From the NCBI RefSeq assembly GCF_018688495.1, contig NZ_CP061320.1, positions 34,586 to 98,585 on the forward strand: a stretch of 64,000 bases of DNA, written 5' to 3'. The notes under the pieces are model-generated. The model ran no database searches. It was given only the letters and a program-made list of their open reading frames with translations, and had not been told where the DNA came from. Within the stretch, counting starts at the first letter, position 1. Each line of letters opens with the position of its first letter. Positions 1-9,000 of this stretch are shown here, piece by piece. This DNA is from Polynucleobacter sp. Adler-ghost (lineage in GTDB: Bacteria; Pseudomonadota; Gammaproteobacteria; Burkholderiales; Burkholderiaceae). Position numbers and translations under genes: made by a program.

Positions 1-354
1 GCTGTTCGCCATTTAAAGAGGTACGTGAGCTGGGTTTAAAACGTCGTGAGACAGTTTGGTCCCTATCTGCCATGGGCGTTGGAGATTTGACGGGGGCTGC
101 TCCTAGTACGAGAGGACCGGAGTGGACGTACCGCTGGTGTACCTGTTGTTTCGCCAGAAGCATCGCAGGGTAGCTATGTACGGAAGAGATAACCGCTGAA
201 AGCATCTAAGCGGGAAACTTGCCTGAAGATGAGATCTCCCGTAGGTTTAACCTACATAAAGGGTCGTTGAAGACCACAACGTTGATAGGTCAGGTGTGGA
301 AGCGCAGTAATGCGTTAAGCTAACTGATACTAATTGCCCGTTAGGCTTGATCCT
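1..354 (+). rRNA. rrl: 23S rRNA, 3' end (partial)
   Basis: This is the 3' terminal part of domain VI of 23S rRNA. The sarcin-ricin loop (AGTACGAGAGGACC) is at 105-118, where elongation factors EF-Tu and EF-G, both encoded in this window, contact the ribosome. The typical terminal stretch ending in TTAGGCTTGATCCT runs to about 354. The 5' part lies upstream of the window. The 3' boundary is set by similarity to known 23S ends and could be off by a few bases. Confidence 0.97.
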
Positions 355-425
355 ATAACCAGCACTATTGTGTTGGATGTTTGCCAGATTTAATCTGCAT
401 CCTTAATTACATGCTTACTCAAATA

Positions 426-452
426 GAGTTGTTGATGATTTATCAGCAACTC
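426..452 (+). other. Hairpin in the 23S-5S spacer
   Basis: An 11-bp stem, 426-436 paired with 442-452 (one G-T wobble), closes a 5-nt loop just upstream of 5S rRNA. It lies in the transcribed spacer and has no T-run, so it is more likely an RNA-processing structure than a terminator. The rest of the 355-462 spacer holds no tRNA or gene. Confidence 0.6.
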
Positions 453-462
453 GACCCTCTAC

Positions 463-577
463 GCCCGGTGACCATAGCAAGTTGGAACCACTCCTTCCCA
501 TCCCGAACAGGACAGTGAAACGACTTTACGCCGATGATAGTGCGGATTACCCGTGTGAAAGTAGGTAACTGCCGGGC
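463..577 (+). rRNA. rrf: 5S rRNA
   Basis: The 115-nt sequence begins GCCCGGTGACCATAGCAAG and ends GTAACTGCCGGGC, so its ends pair as helix I. The internal CCATCCCGAACAGGACAGTG block is the strongly conserved 5S loop region. It is the last gene of the rRNA operon and is followed within 11 bases by a terminator. Ribosomal proteins L5 and L18, which bind 5S rRNA, are encoded later in the window. Confidence 0.97.
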
Positions 578-587
578 ACCAATGCGA

Positions 588-618
588 CGCCCAGACCCTC
601 TTAGGTCTGGGCGTTTTT
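588..618 (+). terminator. Rho-independent terminator of the rRNA operon
   Basis: A perfect 10-bp GC-rich stem (588-597 with 604-613) closes the 6-nt loop CTCTTA and is followed by five T residues. Its place right after 5S rRNA makes it the end of the rRNA transcript. Confidence 0.95.
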
Positions 619-649
619 ACTTGTGCAAAGCGTTTTGAGGTTTAAGAGA

Positions 650-678
650 TTGACAATAACTCCATTTGGAGTCAAAAT
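650..678 (+). promoter_or_regulatory. Promoter for the tRNA-tuf operon
   Basis: A perfect -35 box TTGACA (650-655) is followed after 17 bases by CAAAAT (673-678), a 4/6 match to the -10 consensus. It sits between the rRNA terminator and tRNA-Tyr, so transcription would begin a few bases before the tRNA. The perfect -35 suits a strong, growth-rate-linked stable-RNA promoter. Confidence 0.7.
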
Positions 679-689
679 ATTGGGTTCGC

Positions 690-774
690 GGAGGGGTGTC
701 CGAGCGGCTAAAGGAGGCAGACTGTAAATCTGTTGGCTATGCCTACGTAGGTTCGAATCCTACCCCCTCCACCA
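690..774 (+). tRNA. tRNA-Tyr (GTA)
   Basis: The 85-nt cloverleaf has a long variable arm typical of tRNA-Tyr, anticodon GTA at 724-726, T-arm GGTTCGAATCC and an encoded CCA at 772-774. The acceptor stem pairs GGAGGGG with CCCCTCC. It is the first member of a Tyr-Gly-Thr-tuf-Trp cluster. Confidence 0.97.
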
Positions 775-781
775 GAGATGT

Positions 782-855
782 GCGGGATTAGTTTAATGGT
801 AAAACAGCAGATTTCCAATCTTCGGTCAAGAGTTCGATTCTCTTATCCCGCTCCA
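782..855 (+). tRNA. tRNA-Gly (TCC)
   Basis: The 74-nt cloverleaf has acceptor stem GCGGGAT/ATCCCGC, anticodon TCC at 814-816, T-loop GTTCGATTC and encoded CCA. It lies 7 bases after tRNA-Tyr in the same transcript and reads GGA and GGG codons. Confidence 0.97.
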
Positions 856-876
856 GTTTTAGCAGTATTTGTATTT

Positions 877-951
<75 letters not shown>

Positions 952-1006
952 TGGCTTTAGCAGTAAATATTTTAATTTCGTGTGTTGGTTTAAGAGTTAA
1001 CTAAAG

Positions 1007-2217
1007 GCAGACAAAAAAATGGCAAAAGAAAAGTTTGAGCGGACAAAACCGCACGTAAACGTTGGCACCATTGGTCACGTTGACCACGGTAAAACCACAT
1101 TGACAGCAGCGATCGCAACTGTGCTTTCTAAGGCATTCGGTGGCGAAGCAAAAGCATACGATCAGATCGATGCTGCTCCAGAAGAAAAAGCACGCGGTAT
1201 TACGATTAATACAGCACACGTTGAGTACGAGACTGCTAATCGTCACTACGCACACGTGGATTGCCCAGGACATGCTGACTACGTTAAGAACATGATTACT
1301 GGTGCTGCTCAGATGGACGGCGCTATTTTGGTTTGCTCTGCAGCTGACGGCCCAATGCCACAAACTCGTGAGCACATCCTCTTGGCACGCCAAGTGGGTG
1401 TTCCCTACATCATCGTATTTTTGAACAAGTGCGATATGGTGGATGACGCTGAATTGTTAGAGTTAGTTGAAATGGAAGTTCGTGAGCTTTTATCTAAGTA
1501 CGACTTCCCAGGTGATGACACACCAATCGTTCAAGGTTCTGCTAAGTTAGCACTTGAAGGCGACGAAGGCCCATTGGGTAAAGAAGCCATCATGAAATTG
1601 GCTGAAGCATTAGATACCTACATCCCAACTCCAGAGCGTGCTGTTGACGGTGCGTTCTTGATGCCAGTAGAGGACGTGTTCTCTATCTCCGGTCGCGGTA
1701 CTGTTGTTACAGGTCGTATCGAGCGCGGTATCGTGAAGGTTGGTGAAGAGATTGAAATTATCGGCATCAAGCCAACACTCAAGACAACTTGTACTGGTGT
1801 TGAAATGTTCCGCAAATTGCTCGACCAAGGTCAAGCAGGCGATAACGTGGGTATCTTGTTACGCGGTACAAAACGTGAAGAAGTTGAGCGCGGCCAAGTA
1901 TTGGCTAAGCCAGGTTCAATCACCCCACATACTCACTTTACAGCCGAGGTTTATATCTTGGGTAAAGACGAAGGTGGCCGTCATACACCATTCTTTAACA
2001 ACTATCGTCCCCAGTTTTACTTCCGTACTACGGACGTAACGGGTTCAATCGAGTTGCCAAAAGACAAAGAAATGGTGATGCCTGGTGATAACGTCACGAT
2101 TACCGTCAAACTCATCGCACCAATCGCGATGGAAGAAGGTTTACGTTTTGCGATCCGTGAAGGTGGCCGTACTGTTGGCGCCGGCGTGGTTGCGAAGATT
2201 TTGGCTTAATAGATTTA
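1007..2217 (+). repeat. tuf direct repeat, copy 1
   Basis: This stretch recurs at 17800-19010 in the same orientation with a constant offset of 16793 bases. It covers the whole tuf gene, 12 bases before it and 8 bases after the stop. The flanks diverge abruptly at both ends. Lines compared by eye are identical, including synonymous positions. Confidence 0.9.
1019..2209 (+). CDS. tuf: Elongation factor Tu (copy 1)
   Basis: EF-Tu carries aminoacyl-tRNA to the ribosomal A site in a GTP-dependent step. The 396-residue protein has the standard family length. It shows G1 GHVDHGKT (19-26), the switch I threonine in ITI (61-63), G3 DCPGH (81-85) with the catalytic His85, and G4 NKCD (136-139), followed by the two beta-barrel domains. 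The gene lies between tRNA-Thr and tRNA-Trp and probably shares their transcript. A second copy with an identical protein lies at 17812. The start ATG has only a weak upstream AAGG. Confidence 0.98.
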   Translation: MAKEKFERTKPHVNVGTIGHVDHGKTTLTAAIATVLSKAFGGEAKAYDQIDAAPEEKARGITINTAHVEYETANRHYAHVDCPGHADYVKNMITGAAQMDGAILVCSAADGPMPQTREHILLARQVGVPYIIVFLNKCDMVDDAELLELVEMEVRELLSKYDFPGDDTPIVQGSAKLALEGDEGPLGKEAIMKLAEALDTYIPTPERAVDGAFLMPVEDVFSISGRGTVVTGRIERGIVKVGEEIEIIGIKPTLKTTCTGVEMFRKLLDQGQAGDNVGILLRGTKREEVERGQVLAKPGSITPHTHFTAEVYILGKDEGGRHTPFFNNYRPQFYFRTTDVTGSIELPKDKEMVMPGDNVTITVKLIAPIAMEEGLRFAIREGGRTVGAGVVAKILA

Positions 2218-2221
2218 ATAA

Positions 2222-2297
2222 AGGGGTGTAGCTCAATTGGCAGAGCGTTGGTCTCCAAAACCAAAGGTTGGGGGTTCGATGCCCTCCGCCCCTGCCA
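2222..2297 (+). tRNA. tRNA-Trp (CCA)
   Basis: The 76-nt cloverleaf has acceptor stem AGGGGTG, anticodon CCA at 2255-2257, T-arm GGGGGTTCGATGCCCTC and a 3' CCA. It lies 12 bases after the tuf stop and 20 bases before secE, an arrangement common in proteobacteria. Confidence 0.97.
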
Positions 2298-2317
2298 CGA
2301 TTTGAACTGAAAGTTAT

Positions 2318-2695
2318 ATGTCTCAACAAACAGCAAGTCACTCTGAAGAAAAGAGCAGCTGGGTCTCCGGACTCGCTGCTTTAATCGTCGTTGCAGCGTT
2401 AGTTCTTTACTACACGTTGGCAGACCAATCTTTACTGATTCGTTTGGCTGTTTTGTTTGGCGGTATAGCAACTGCAGTTTTGATTGTGGCCCTGTCAGCA
2501 GATGGCCGTCGTTTTATCGCCTATGCTAAAGATTCTTGGTATGAAGTAAAAAAGGTTGTTTGGCCGACCCGCAAAGAGACGACCCAAATGACTCTAGTCG
2601 TATTTGGCTTTGTCGTGATCATGTCCTTATTTTTGTGGCTTGCAGACAAATTAATTGAATGGCTAGTTTTTTCAGTCTTTTTGGGCTGGAAGTGA
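2318..2695 (+). CDS. secE: Preprotein translocase subunit SecE
   Basis: SecE clamps the SecY channel in the inner membrane during Sec-dependent export. The 125-residue protein has the three-segment form of gammaproteobacteria and betaproteobacteria: hydrophobic stretches at about 17-34, 39-60 and 91-120. The family signature EVKKVVWPTRKET lies at 76-88, before the last segment. It sits directly before nusG, the usual order. Its partner secY is at 28759. Confidence 0.96.
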   Translation: MSQQTASHSEEKSSWVSGLAALIVVAALVLYYTLADQSLLIRLAVLFGGIATAVLIVALSADGRRFIAYAKDSWYEVKKVVWPTRKETTQMTLVVFGFVVIMSLFLWLADKLIEWLVFSVFLGWK

Positions 2696-2702
2696 GTAAA
2701 AA

Positions 2703-3275
2703 ATGATTGATGCTGAATTGGTCTCAAATCCACAAGCTACTGGCAATATGCGCTGGTATGTAATTCATGCTTATTCAGGTATGGAAAAAAGCGTTAAAAG
2801 AGGCTTAGAAGAGCGTATTGCTCGTTCTGGTATGCCAGAAAAATTTGGCCGTATCTTGGTTCCATCCGAAGAGGTTGTAGAAATCAAGTCAGGCGCAAAA
2901 TCTGTATCTGAGCGACGTTTCTTTCCAGGATATGTCTTGATTGAGATGGAAATGACGGACGAAAGCTGGCATTTGGTGAAAAACACGCCAAAAGTAACTG
3001 GTTTCGTTGGCGGTGTTCGTAATCGCCCAAGCCCGATTTCAACGGCAGAAGTATCCAAAATCATGGACCAAATGCAGGCTGGGGTAGATAAGCCTAAGCC
3101 CAAGACCTTATTTGAGGTCGGCGAGATCGTGCGAGTTAAAGAGGGTCCATTCGTTGACTTCAACGGCAATATTGAAGAAGTGAACTATGAGAAGTCAAGA
3201 TTGCGCGTTTCTGTTACAATTTTTGGCCGCGGTACCCCAGTTGAGCTGGAGTTCGGACAAGTAGAAAAGATGTAA
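2703..3275 (+). CDS. nusG: Transcription elongation/antitermination factor NusG
   Basis: NusG binds RNA polymerase, suppresses pausing and links the polymerase to Rho or to ribosomal protein S10. The 190-residue protein has the NGN domain from about residue 16 ([10 protein letters not shown]) with the FFPGYVL core, and a C-terminal KOW domain ([11 protein letters not shown], then [12 protein letters not shown]). It starts 7 bases after secE. The first ATG is used here. An internal ATG at 2748 would remove 15 poorly conserved residues and cannot be excluded. Confidence 0.96.
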   Translation: MIDAELVSNPQATGNMRWYVIHAYSGMEKSVKRGLEERIARSGMPEKFGRILVPSEEVVEIKSGAKSVSERRFFPGYVLIEMEMTDESWHLVKNTPKVTGFVGGVRNRPSPISTAEVSKIMDQMQAGVDKPKPKTLFEVGEIVRVKEGPFVDFNGNIEEVNYEKSRLRVSVTIFGRGTPVELEFGQVEKM

Positions 3276-3431
3276 AAAATACCCAATTTAGGGGTGTTTT
3301 GTATCAAAAAGTAGTGGCATTAAGTGGTTAGTAATAACCGAGGAGCGGATCTAGAAAGCCAAAAACTAGTGAAGCGTTTACTCAACAGCGGTCTTACCTA
3401 ATGAGGTTAGGCGCGCTTTTAGGAGCAATCA
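3276..3431 (+). promoter_or_regulatory. nusG-rplK spacer, likely rplKA leader
   Basis: The 156-base spacer contains two small hairpins. GGTTA/TAACC with loop GTAA is at 3326-3339, and CCTAA/TTAGG is at 3397-3411, shortly before the rplK ribosome-binding site AGGAG. In E. coli this spacer carries the L1-binding operator that represses rplKA translation. A similar role here is inferred from position, not from a proven L1 motif. No clear promoter was found. Confidence 0.4.
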
Positions 3432-3863
3432 ATGGCAAAAAAGATCATTGGCTTTATCAAGCTGCAGATCCCTGCAGGTAAAGCAAATCCATCACCTCCC
3501 GTAGGTCCAGCATTGGGTCAACGCGGCCTCAATATTATGGAGTTTTGTAAGGCGTTTAATGCTCAAACTCAGAGCATGGAACCTGGCCTGCCAATTCCAG
3601 TCGTGATTACAGCGTTTGCTGACAAGAGCTTCACTTTCATCATGAAGACTCCTCCAGCAACCATCATGATTAAGAAGGCTGCAAAGATCGAAAAAGGATC
3701 ACCACGTCCGCATACCGATAAGGTAGGAAAAATTACACGTGCTCAAGCAGAAGAAATTGCTAAAGCAAAAATGCCAGATTTGACAGCTGCCGATATGGAC
3801 GCTGCTGTAAGAACAATCGCTGGTAGCGCCCGCTCAATGGGCATCACAGTGGAAGGTCTCTAA
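3432..3863 (+). CDS. rplK: 50S ribosomal protein L11
   Basis: L11 binds the GTPase-associated centre of 23S rRNA next to the L10-L12 stalk and is needed for RelA to sense uncharged tRNA. The 143-residue length is standard. The flexible proline-rich N-terminal segment ([13 protein letters not shown], about 21-33) and the C-terminal rRNA-binding domain ending [12 protein letters not shown] are both present. A clear AGGAG lies 6 bases before the ATG. rplA follows after 2 bases, so translation is probably coupled. Confidence 0.98.
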   Translation: MAKKIIGFIKLQIPAGKANPSPPVGPALGQRGLNIMEFCKAFNAQTQSMEPGLPIPVVITAFADKSFTFIMKTPPATIMIKKAAKIEKGSPRPHTDKVGKITRAQAEEIAKAKMPDLTAADMDAAVRTIAGSARSMGITVEGL

Positions 3864-3865
3864 TC

Positions 3866-4567
3866 ATGACTAAGTTATCTAAGCGTTTAAAAGCGATCGA
3901 ATCTAAAGTAGACCGCAACAAGTTTTATGCATTAGAAGATGCATTGAATCTCGTTAAAGAGTGTGCAACTGCTAAGTTCGATGAGTCTATCGACGTTGCA
4001 GTTCAGTTGGGTATTGATGCCAAGAAATCTGACCAAGTTGTGCGAGGCGCAGTTGTACTCCCAGCCGGTACAGGTAAGCATGTTCGTGTAGCGGTATTTG
4101 CACAAGGCGAAAAAGCTGAACAAGCTAAAGCTGCTGGTGCTGAGATCGTTGGCATGGAAGACCTCGCTGATCAAATCAAAGGCGGAAAAATTGACTTTGA
4201 TATTTTGATTGCATCCCCAGACACAATGAAGATTGTTGGTACTTTAGGTCAAGTATTGGGCCCACGTGGTTTGATGCCGAATCCAAAAGTCGGAACTGTT
4301 ACTCCTGACGTTGCTACTGCAGTTAAGAATGCAAAAGCAGGCCAAGTGCAATTCCGTGTGGACAAAGCCGGTATCGTGCACGCAAGCATTGGCCGCCGTT
4401 CATTCGAGCCAGCTGCATTGAAATCAAACTTGCTCGCATTGCTTGAGGCTTTGAACAAGGCTAAGCCACCTGCATCTAAGGGTATTTATTTAAAGAAGGT
4501 TGCCGTAAGCAGCACCATGGGTGCAGGCGTACGTGTAGACCAAGCATCGATACAGGCGGCGCAGTAA
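3866..4567 (+). CDS. rplA: 50S ribosomal protein L1
   Basis: L1 forms the mobile stalk at the ribosomal E site and, in E. coli, represses translation of rplKA. The 233-residue protein shows the family block [15 protein letters not shown] (about 132-146) and the closing segment [11 protein letters not shown]. It is translated 2 bases after rplK. The 235-base leader of rplJ follows. Confidence 0.98.
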   Translation: MTKLSKRLKAIESKVDRNKFYALEDALNLVKECATAKFDESIDVAVQLGIDAKKSDQVVRGAVVLPAGTGKHVRVAVFAQGEKAEQAKAAGAEIVGMEDLADQIKGGKIDFDILIASPDTMKIVGTLGQVLGPRGLMPNPKVGTVTPDVATAVKNAKAGQVQFRVDKAGIVHASIGRRSFEPAALKSNLLALLEALNKAKPPASKGIYLKKVAVSSTMGAGVRVDQASIQAAQ

Positions 4568-4802
4568 TCCGTTTGTAGCAAAAAGAACTTTGGGTCGACT
4601 CCTGCTCTTTGAGTGAGAGTCGAACATCAAAGACCGTTGGTGAATTATTTGCTTACTCAGAAGTAATTCTTAATCGTTACGAAAGTAATAGCCAGCGCAG
4701 ATGGCGACCCTGAAAAGATTTCACAAGATTCACTTGTGATAAATGATCAGACGCTGGTGTGTAACCCCAACTGGAAACAGTTGGTTTTTTAGGAGTTAAA
4801 CC
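4568..4802 (+). promoter_or_regulatory. L10 leader of the rplJL operon
   Basis: The spacer matches the layout of the L10(L12)4 autoregulatory leader. An outer stem CCAGCG/CGCTGG (4692-4697 with 4752-4757) encloses a perfect 7-bp hairpin TCACAAG/CTTGTGA (4721-4727 with 4733-4739). Downstream is the separate terminator-like hairpin at 4767-4790. The rplJ ribosome-binding site AGGAG (4791-4795) touches that hairpin. Binding of the L10-L12 complex to such leaders is known in E. coli and Bacillus. The exact binding motif was not verified here. Confidence 0.65.
4767..4790 (+). terminator. Terminator-like hairpin directly before rplJ (possible attenuator)
   Basis: The stem CCAACTG/CAGTTGG (4767-4773 with 4778-4784) has a GAAA tetraloop and is followed by six T residues (4785-4790). 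It has all parts of a Rho-independent terminator, but the rplJ ribosome-binding site starts at the very next base. It can therefore act as an attenuator or as a structure affecting translation. A full stop is unlikely, because rplJL-rpoBC must be expressed. Confidence 0.65.
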
Positions 4803-5441
4803 GTGCCTTTGAATGTACAAGACAAAAAAGCGATTGTTGCTGATGTCGGCGCTCAATTGGCTGGAGCTCAAACAGTCGTGCTCGCTGAATACCGTGGTAT
4901 TCCAGTAGAGCAGTTGACAAAGCTACGTGCTAGCGCACGTGACCAGGGTGTATATCTTCGCGTTTTGAAGAACACATTGGCACGCCGTGCTGCACAAGGC
5001 ACACAGTTTGAGCCTCTTGCTGATTCGATGGTTGGCCCCTTGATCTATGGCATTTCTGCTGATCCGATTGCTTCGGCAAAAGTATTGCAGAACTTTGCTA
5101 AGACTCAAGACAAGCTAGTCATTACTGCTGGCTTATATAACGGCAAGTTGTTGGACGTAGCGGGCGTTAAATCCCTCGCGTCTATTCCAAGCCGCGACGA
5201 GTTGTTATCTCAGTTGTTGGGCGTGATGTTGGCCCCAGTATCTGCAATGGCTCGCGTATTGGGCGCAGTAGCAGCGCAAAAATCAGCCGGAGCACCTGCT
5301 CCAGTTGCAGCACCTGCAGTTGAAGCAGCAGCCCCAGCAGAAGTAGTTGCTGAAGCCGCCGCTCCAGAGGCAGCTGCTGAGCCTGCAGCCGCAGCCCCAG
5401 AAGCTGGAACAGAAACACCGCAAACCCCTGCCGCTGAATAA
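4803..5441 (+). CDS. rplJ: 50S ribosomal protein L10 with long acidic Ala/Pro-rich tail
   Basis: L10 anchors the L12 dimers to the ribosome and, in complex with L12, controls its own operon. The start is GTG with AGGAG 7 bases upstream. Residues 1-160 match the usual length, including the C-terminal helix (about 130-160) that holds L12 dimers. Residues 161-212 form an extra tail made almost only of Ala, Pro, Glu, Val and Thr with no Lys or Arg. Its composition resembles a flexible hinge. The tail is not in E. coli L10 (165 residues). It is in frame and ends in a normal stop before rplL. Confidence 0.96.
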   Translation: MPLNVQDKKAIVADVGAQLAGAQTVVLAEYRGIPVEQLTKLRASARDQGVYLRVLKNTLARRAAQGTQFEPLADSMVGPLIYGISADPIASAKVLQNFAKTQDKLVITAGLYNGKLLDVAGVKSLASIPSRDELLSQLLGVMLAPVSAMARVLGAVAAQKSAGAPAPVAAPAVEAAAPAEVVAEAAAPEAAAEPAAAAPEAGTETPQTPAAE

Positions 5442-5475
5442 GCGCAGATTAACTATTAAGTATTAGGAGCTAAAA

Positions 5476-5850
5476 ATGGCGATTACCAAAGAAGAAATCA
5501 TTGATGCAGTAGGTAGCATGTCCGTAATGGATTTGAACGACTTGGTTAAGGCGTTCGAAGAGAAGTTTGGCGTTTCAGCTGCAGCGATGGCTGTTGCTGG
5601 TCCTGCTGGTGCTGCTGGTGGCGCTGCTGCTGAAGAGCAAACAGAATTTACTGTTAACTTGCTCGAAGCTGGCGCAAACAAAGTTTCAGTAATTAAGGCT
5701 GTTCGCGAAATCACTGGCCTTGGCTTGAAAGAAGCTAAAGACTTAGTTGATGGTGCTCCAAAGCCAATCAAAGAAGCTGTTGATAAGAAGACAGCTGAAG
5801 AAGCTAAGAAGAAGCTTGAAGAAGCTGGCGCTAAAGCAGAACTCAAGTAA
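5476..5850 (+). CDS. rplL: 50S ribosomal protein L7/L12
   Basis: L12 is the multicopy stalk protein that recruits and activates translational GTPases such as EF-G and EF-Tu. The 124-residue protein has the N-terminal dimerisation domain, an Ala/Gly-rich hinge (about 34-52) and the factor-binding C-terminal domain with [21 protein letters not shown] good AGGAG precedes the ATG. The gene is followed by the hairpin-rich spacer before rpoB, so it can be expressed in excess over the polymerase genes. Confidence 0.98.
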
Positions 5851-5867
5851 TACAAACTCAGTTAGTG

Positions 5868-5949
5868 CCCCTCAAAAAGGGGTGCTAGCCCTGTTGGGTT
5901 TGACCATTAGTGGTCAAACCCGATTTCATTTCTGATTGAAATCGGGTTT
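5868..5949 (+). promoter_or_regulatory. Hairpin cluster between rplL and rpoB with two mutually exclusive stems
   Basis: Three inverted repeats lie in tandem. The first is CCCCT/AGGGG (5868-5882). The second is a perfect 11-bp stem (5896-5906 with 5911-5921, loop TTAG). The third is a perfect 13-bp stem (5916-5928 with 5937-5949). The last two share bases 5916-5921, so they cannot form together. There is no T-run. In E. coli the same spacer holds a partial terminator and an RNase III site that lower rpoBC expression. A comparable role is inferred from position. Confidence 0.6.
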
Positions 5950-6077
5950 GCCTTCTGATACGACTGCAGAATGCAAGTTTGGTCGGACACTGGATCTAAG
6001 CGATTTAGTGTTGTCCGCCAGTGATTGGTAGTGGCCAATCGCCAAATCTTTGTACAGTCGCTGAATTCGGAGATGAA

Positions 6078-9000
6078 ATGAACTACAGCTTCACCGAACG
6101 CAAGCGAGTCCGTAAAAGCTTTGCTAAGCGAGTAAATAATCATCAGGTTCCATACCTGATCGCAACGCAGCTGGAATCCTACGCTAAATTTTTACAGGCT
6201 GAAAAGCCAGCAATGTCTCGTCTTACAGAGGGACTTCAGGCTGCCTTTACATCAGCATTCCCAATTGTGTCTAACAATGGCTATGCACGTATGGAATACG
6301 TGTCATACCAGTTGTCACAGCCACCGTTTGACGTTAAAGAATGTCAACAACGTGGTTACACGTACCATTCAGCCTTACGTGCAAAAGTTCGCTTGATTAT
6401 TTATGATCGCGAAGCGCCTACTAAGGTTAAAGAGGTAAAAGAGAGCGAAGTCTACATGGGTGAAATTCCACTCATGACAGATAACGGCTCTTTTGTGATC
6501 AACGGCACTGAGCGCGTCATCGTTTCTCAGTTGCACCGTTCCCCAGGCGTGTTCTTCGAACACGATAAGGGCAAGACACATAGCTCAGGAAAGTTGCTAT
6601 TCTCCGCGCGTATTATTCCTTACCGTGGTTCATGGCTCGATTTTGAGTTTGATCCAAAAGATATTTTGTATTTCCGCGTTGACCGTCGCCGTAAGATGCC
6701 TGTCACCATTTTGCTTAAAGCAATTGGTTTAAACAACGAACAGATTCTTGCAAACTTCTTTAACTTTGATCATTTTGCATTGAGCGCAAACGGCGCATCA
6801 ATGGAATTTGTACCAGAGCGTTTGCGTGGCCAAATGGCTAACTTTGATGTGCTCGATAAGAATGGCGTAGTTGTCATTCAAAAAGACAAGCGTATCAATG
6901 CAAAGCATATTCGTGAGCTCGAAGCCGCTAAGACTAAAAACATCGTAGTTCCAGATGACTACTTAGTTGGTCGCGTAGTTGCACGTAACATCATTGATCC
7001 AGACTCCGGTGAAATCTTGGCTTATGCTAATGATGAAATTACTGAGGAGTTGTTGGCTACATTGCGCGATGCAGGCATTAAGCAGTTGGAAACCATCTAC
7101 ACCAATGATTTGGATTCTGGTGCGTATATTTCACAGACATTGCGTACTGACGAAACTGCAGATCAAATGGCTGCTCGTATTGCCATCTATCGTATGATGC
7201 GTCCTGGTGAGCCTCCAACAGAAGATGCTGTTGAGGCCTTATTCCAGCGCTTGTTCTACAACGAAGACAGTTACGATTTATCACGCGTTGGTCGTATGAA
7301 AGTAAACAGCCGTCTCGGTCGTTCTGAGATGGAAGGCAAAATGGTTTTGTCGGATGAAGATATCCTCGACACCATTAAGTCTTTAGTTGACTTGCGTAAC
7401 GGCAAAGGCGAAGTCGATGACATCGATCACTTAGGTAATCGTCGCGTACGTTGCGTAGGTGAGTTGGCTGAGAATCAATTCCGCGCTGGTTTGTCACGCG
7501 TTGAGCGTGCGGTTAAAGAACGTCTCGGTCAAGCCGAAACAGAAAACCTCATGCCGCATGACTTGATTAACAGCAAGCCAATCTCTTCAGCGATTCGTGA
7601 GTTCTTCGGTTCTTCCCAGTTGTCCCAGTTTATGGACCAAACAAACCCATTGTCAGAGATCACGCACAAGCGTCGTATTTCTGCATTGGGACCTGGTGGT
7701 TTGACACGCGAGCGCGCAGGTTTCGAAGTGCGCGACGTGCATCCTACCCACTATGGACGTGTTTGCCCAATTGAAACTCCAGAAGGACCAAACATTGGTC
7801 TGATCAACTCACTTGCGTTGTTTGCGCGTTTGAATGAGCATGGTTTCTTGGAAACACCATATCGTAAAGTTGCTAATAGCAAGGTAAGCGATGAAGTAAT
7901 GTATCTCTCCGCTATTGAAGAGGCGAAATACGTTATTGCTCAGGCAAATGCAACGATCGACAAAAACGGTAAGTTAGCCGATGAATTGGTTTCAGCGCGT
8001 CAAGCTGGTGAAACTATGATGGTTAGCCCAGAGCGCATTGATTTCATTGACGTTGCTCCTAGCCAGATCGTTTCTGCCGCTGCTTCACTGGTTCCATTCT
8101 TGGAGCACGATGATGCGAATCGTGCGTTGATGGGTGCGAATATGCAACGTCAAGCGGTTCCTTGCTTGCGCCCAGATAAGCCATTGGTTGGTACCGGCTT
8201 AGAGCGCATTGTTGCGGTTGACTCAGGCACTGTTATTTTGGCTTCCCGCGGCGGTATCGTTGACTATGTTGACGCAAACCGTGTCGTGATTCGTGTAAAC
8301 GATGACGAGACAGCAGCGGGTGAAGTTGGTGTGGATATTTATAACCTTATCAAGTACACCCGTTCAAACCAAAATACCAACATCAACCAACGTCCAATCG
8401 TTCAGGCTGGTGATCGTGTTGCCCGTGGCGACGTAGTTGCTGATGGTGCATCTACCGACTTAGGCGAATTGGCTTTGGGTCAAAACATGACTGTGGCATT
8501 TATGCCATGGAACGGTTACAACTTCGAAGACTCAATCTTGATTTCTGAAAAAGTTGTAGCTGACGATCGTTACACTTCGATTCACATTGAAGAGTTGTCG
8601 GTTGTTGCTCGCGACACAAAGCTTGGTTCAGAAGAAATTACACGCGATATCTCCAACTTGGCTGAGTCACAACTCTCCCGTTTGGACGAGAGCGGTATTG
8701 TTTACATCGGTGCTGAAGTTGAAGCTGGTGACGTATTGGTTGGTAAGGTTACTCCAAAGGGTGAGACAACTCTCACTCCGGAAGAGAAGTTACTGCGTGC
8801 GATCTTCGGTGAAAAAGCATCTGACGTTAAAGATACTTCTTTGCGCGTTCCATCTGGAATGATCGGTACTGTTATTGATGTTCAAGTCTTCACCCGTGAA
8901 GGTATTGAGCGCGATGCACGTGCACAGTCAATCATTCAAGAAGAATTACAACGCTATCGTTTGGACTTAAACGACCAGTTGCGTATTGTTGAAGGTGATG

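Noticed and set aside
1001..1393. A 130-codon open frame antisense to tuf, repeated at the second tuf copy
   Set aside because: It mirrors the highly biased codons of tuf and appears twice only because tuf is duplicated. It has no ribosome-binding site or recognisable domain.
2112..2471. A 119-codon open frame on the - strand across tuf, tRNA-Trp and secE
   Set aside because: It overlaps a certain tRNA and two certain genes.
6021..6077. Upstream in-frame start for rpoB
   Set aside because: The 19 extra residues do not belong to the beta subunit. The ATG at 6078 has a ribosome-binding site and gives the family N-terminus.
7611..7700. Possible rifampicin-resistance change (Thr instead of Asn within [13 protein letters not shown])
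   Set aside because: Thr at this place is common in Burkholderiales, and the key positions Asp520, His530 and Ser535 are wild type.
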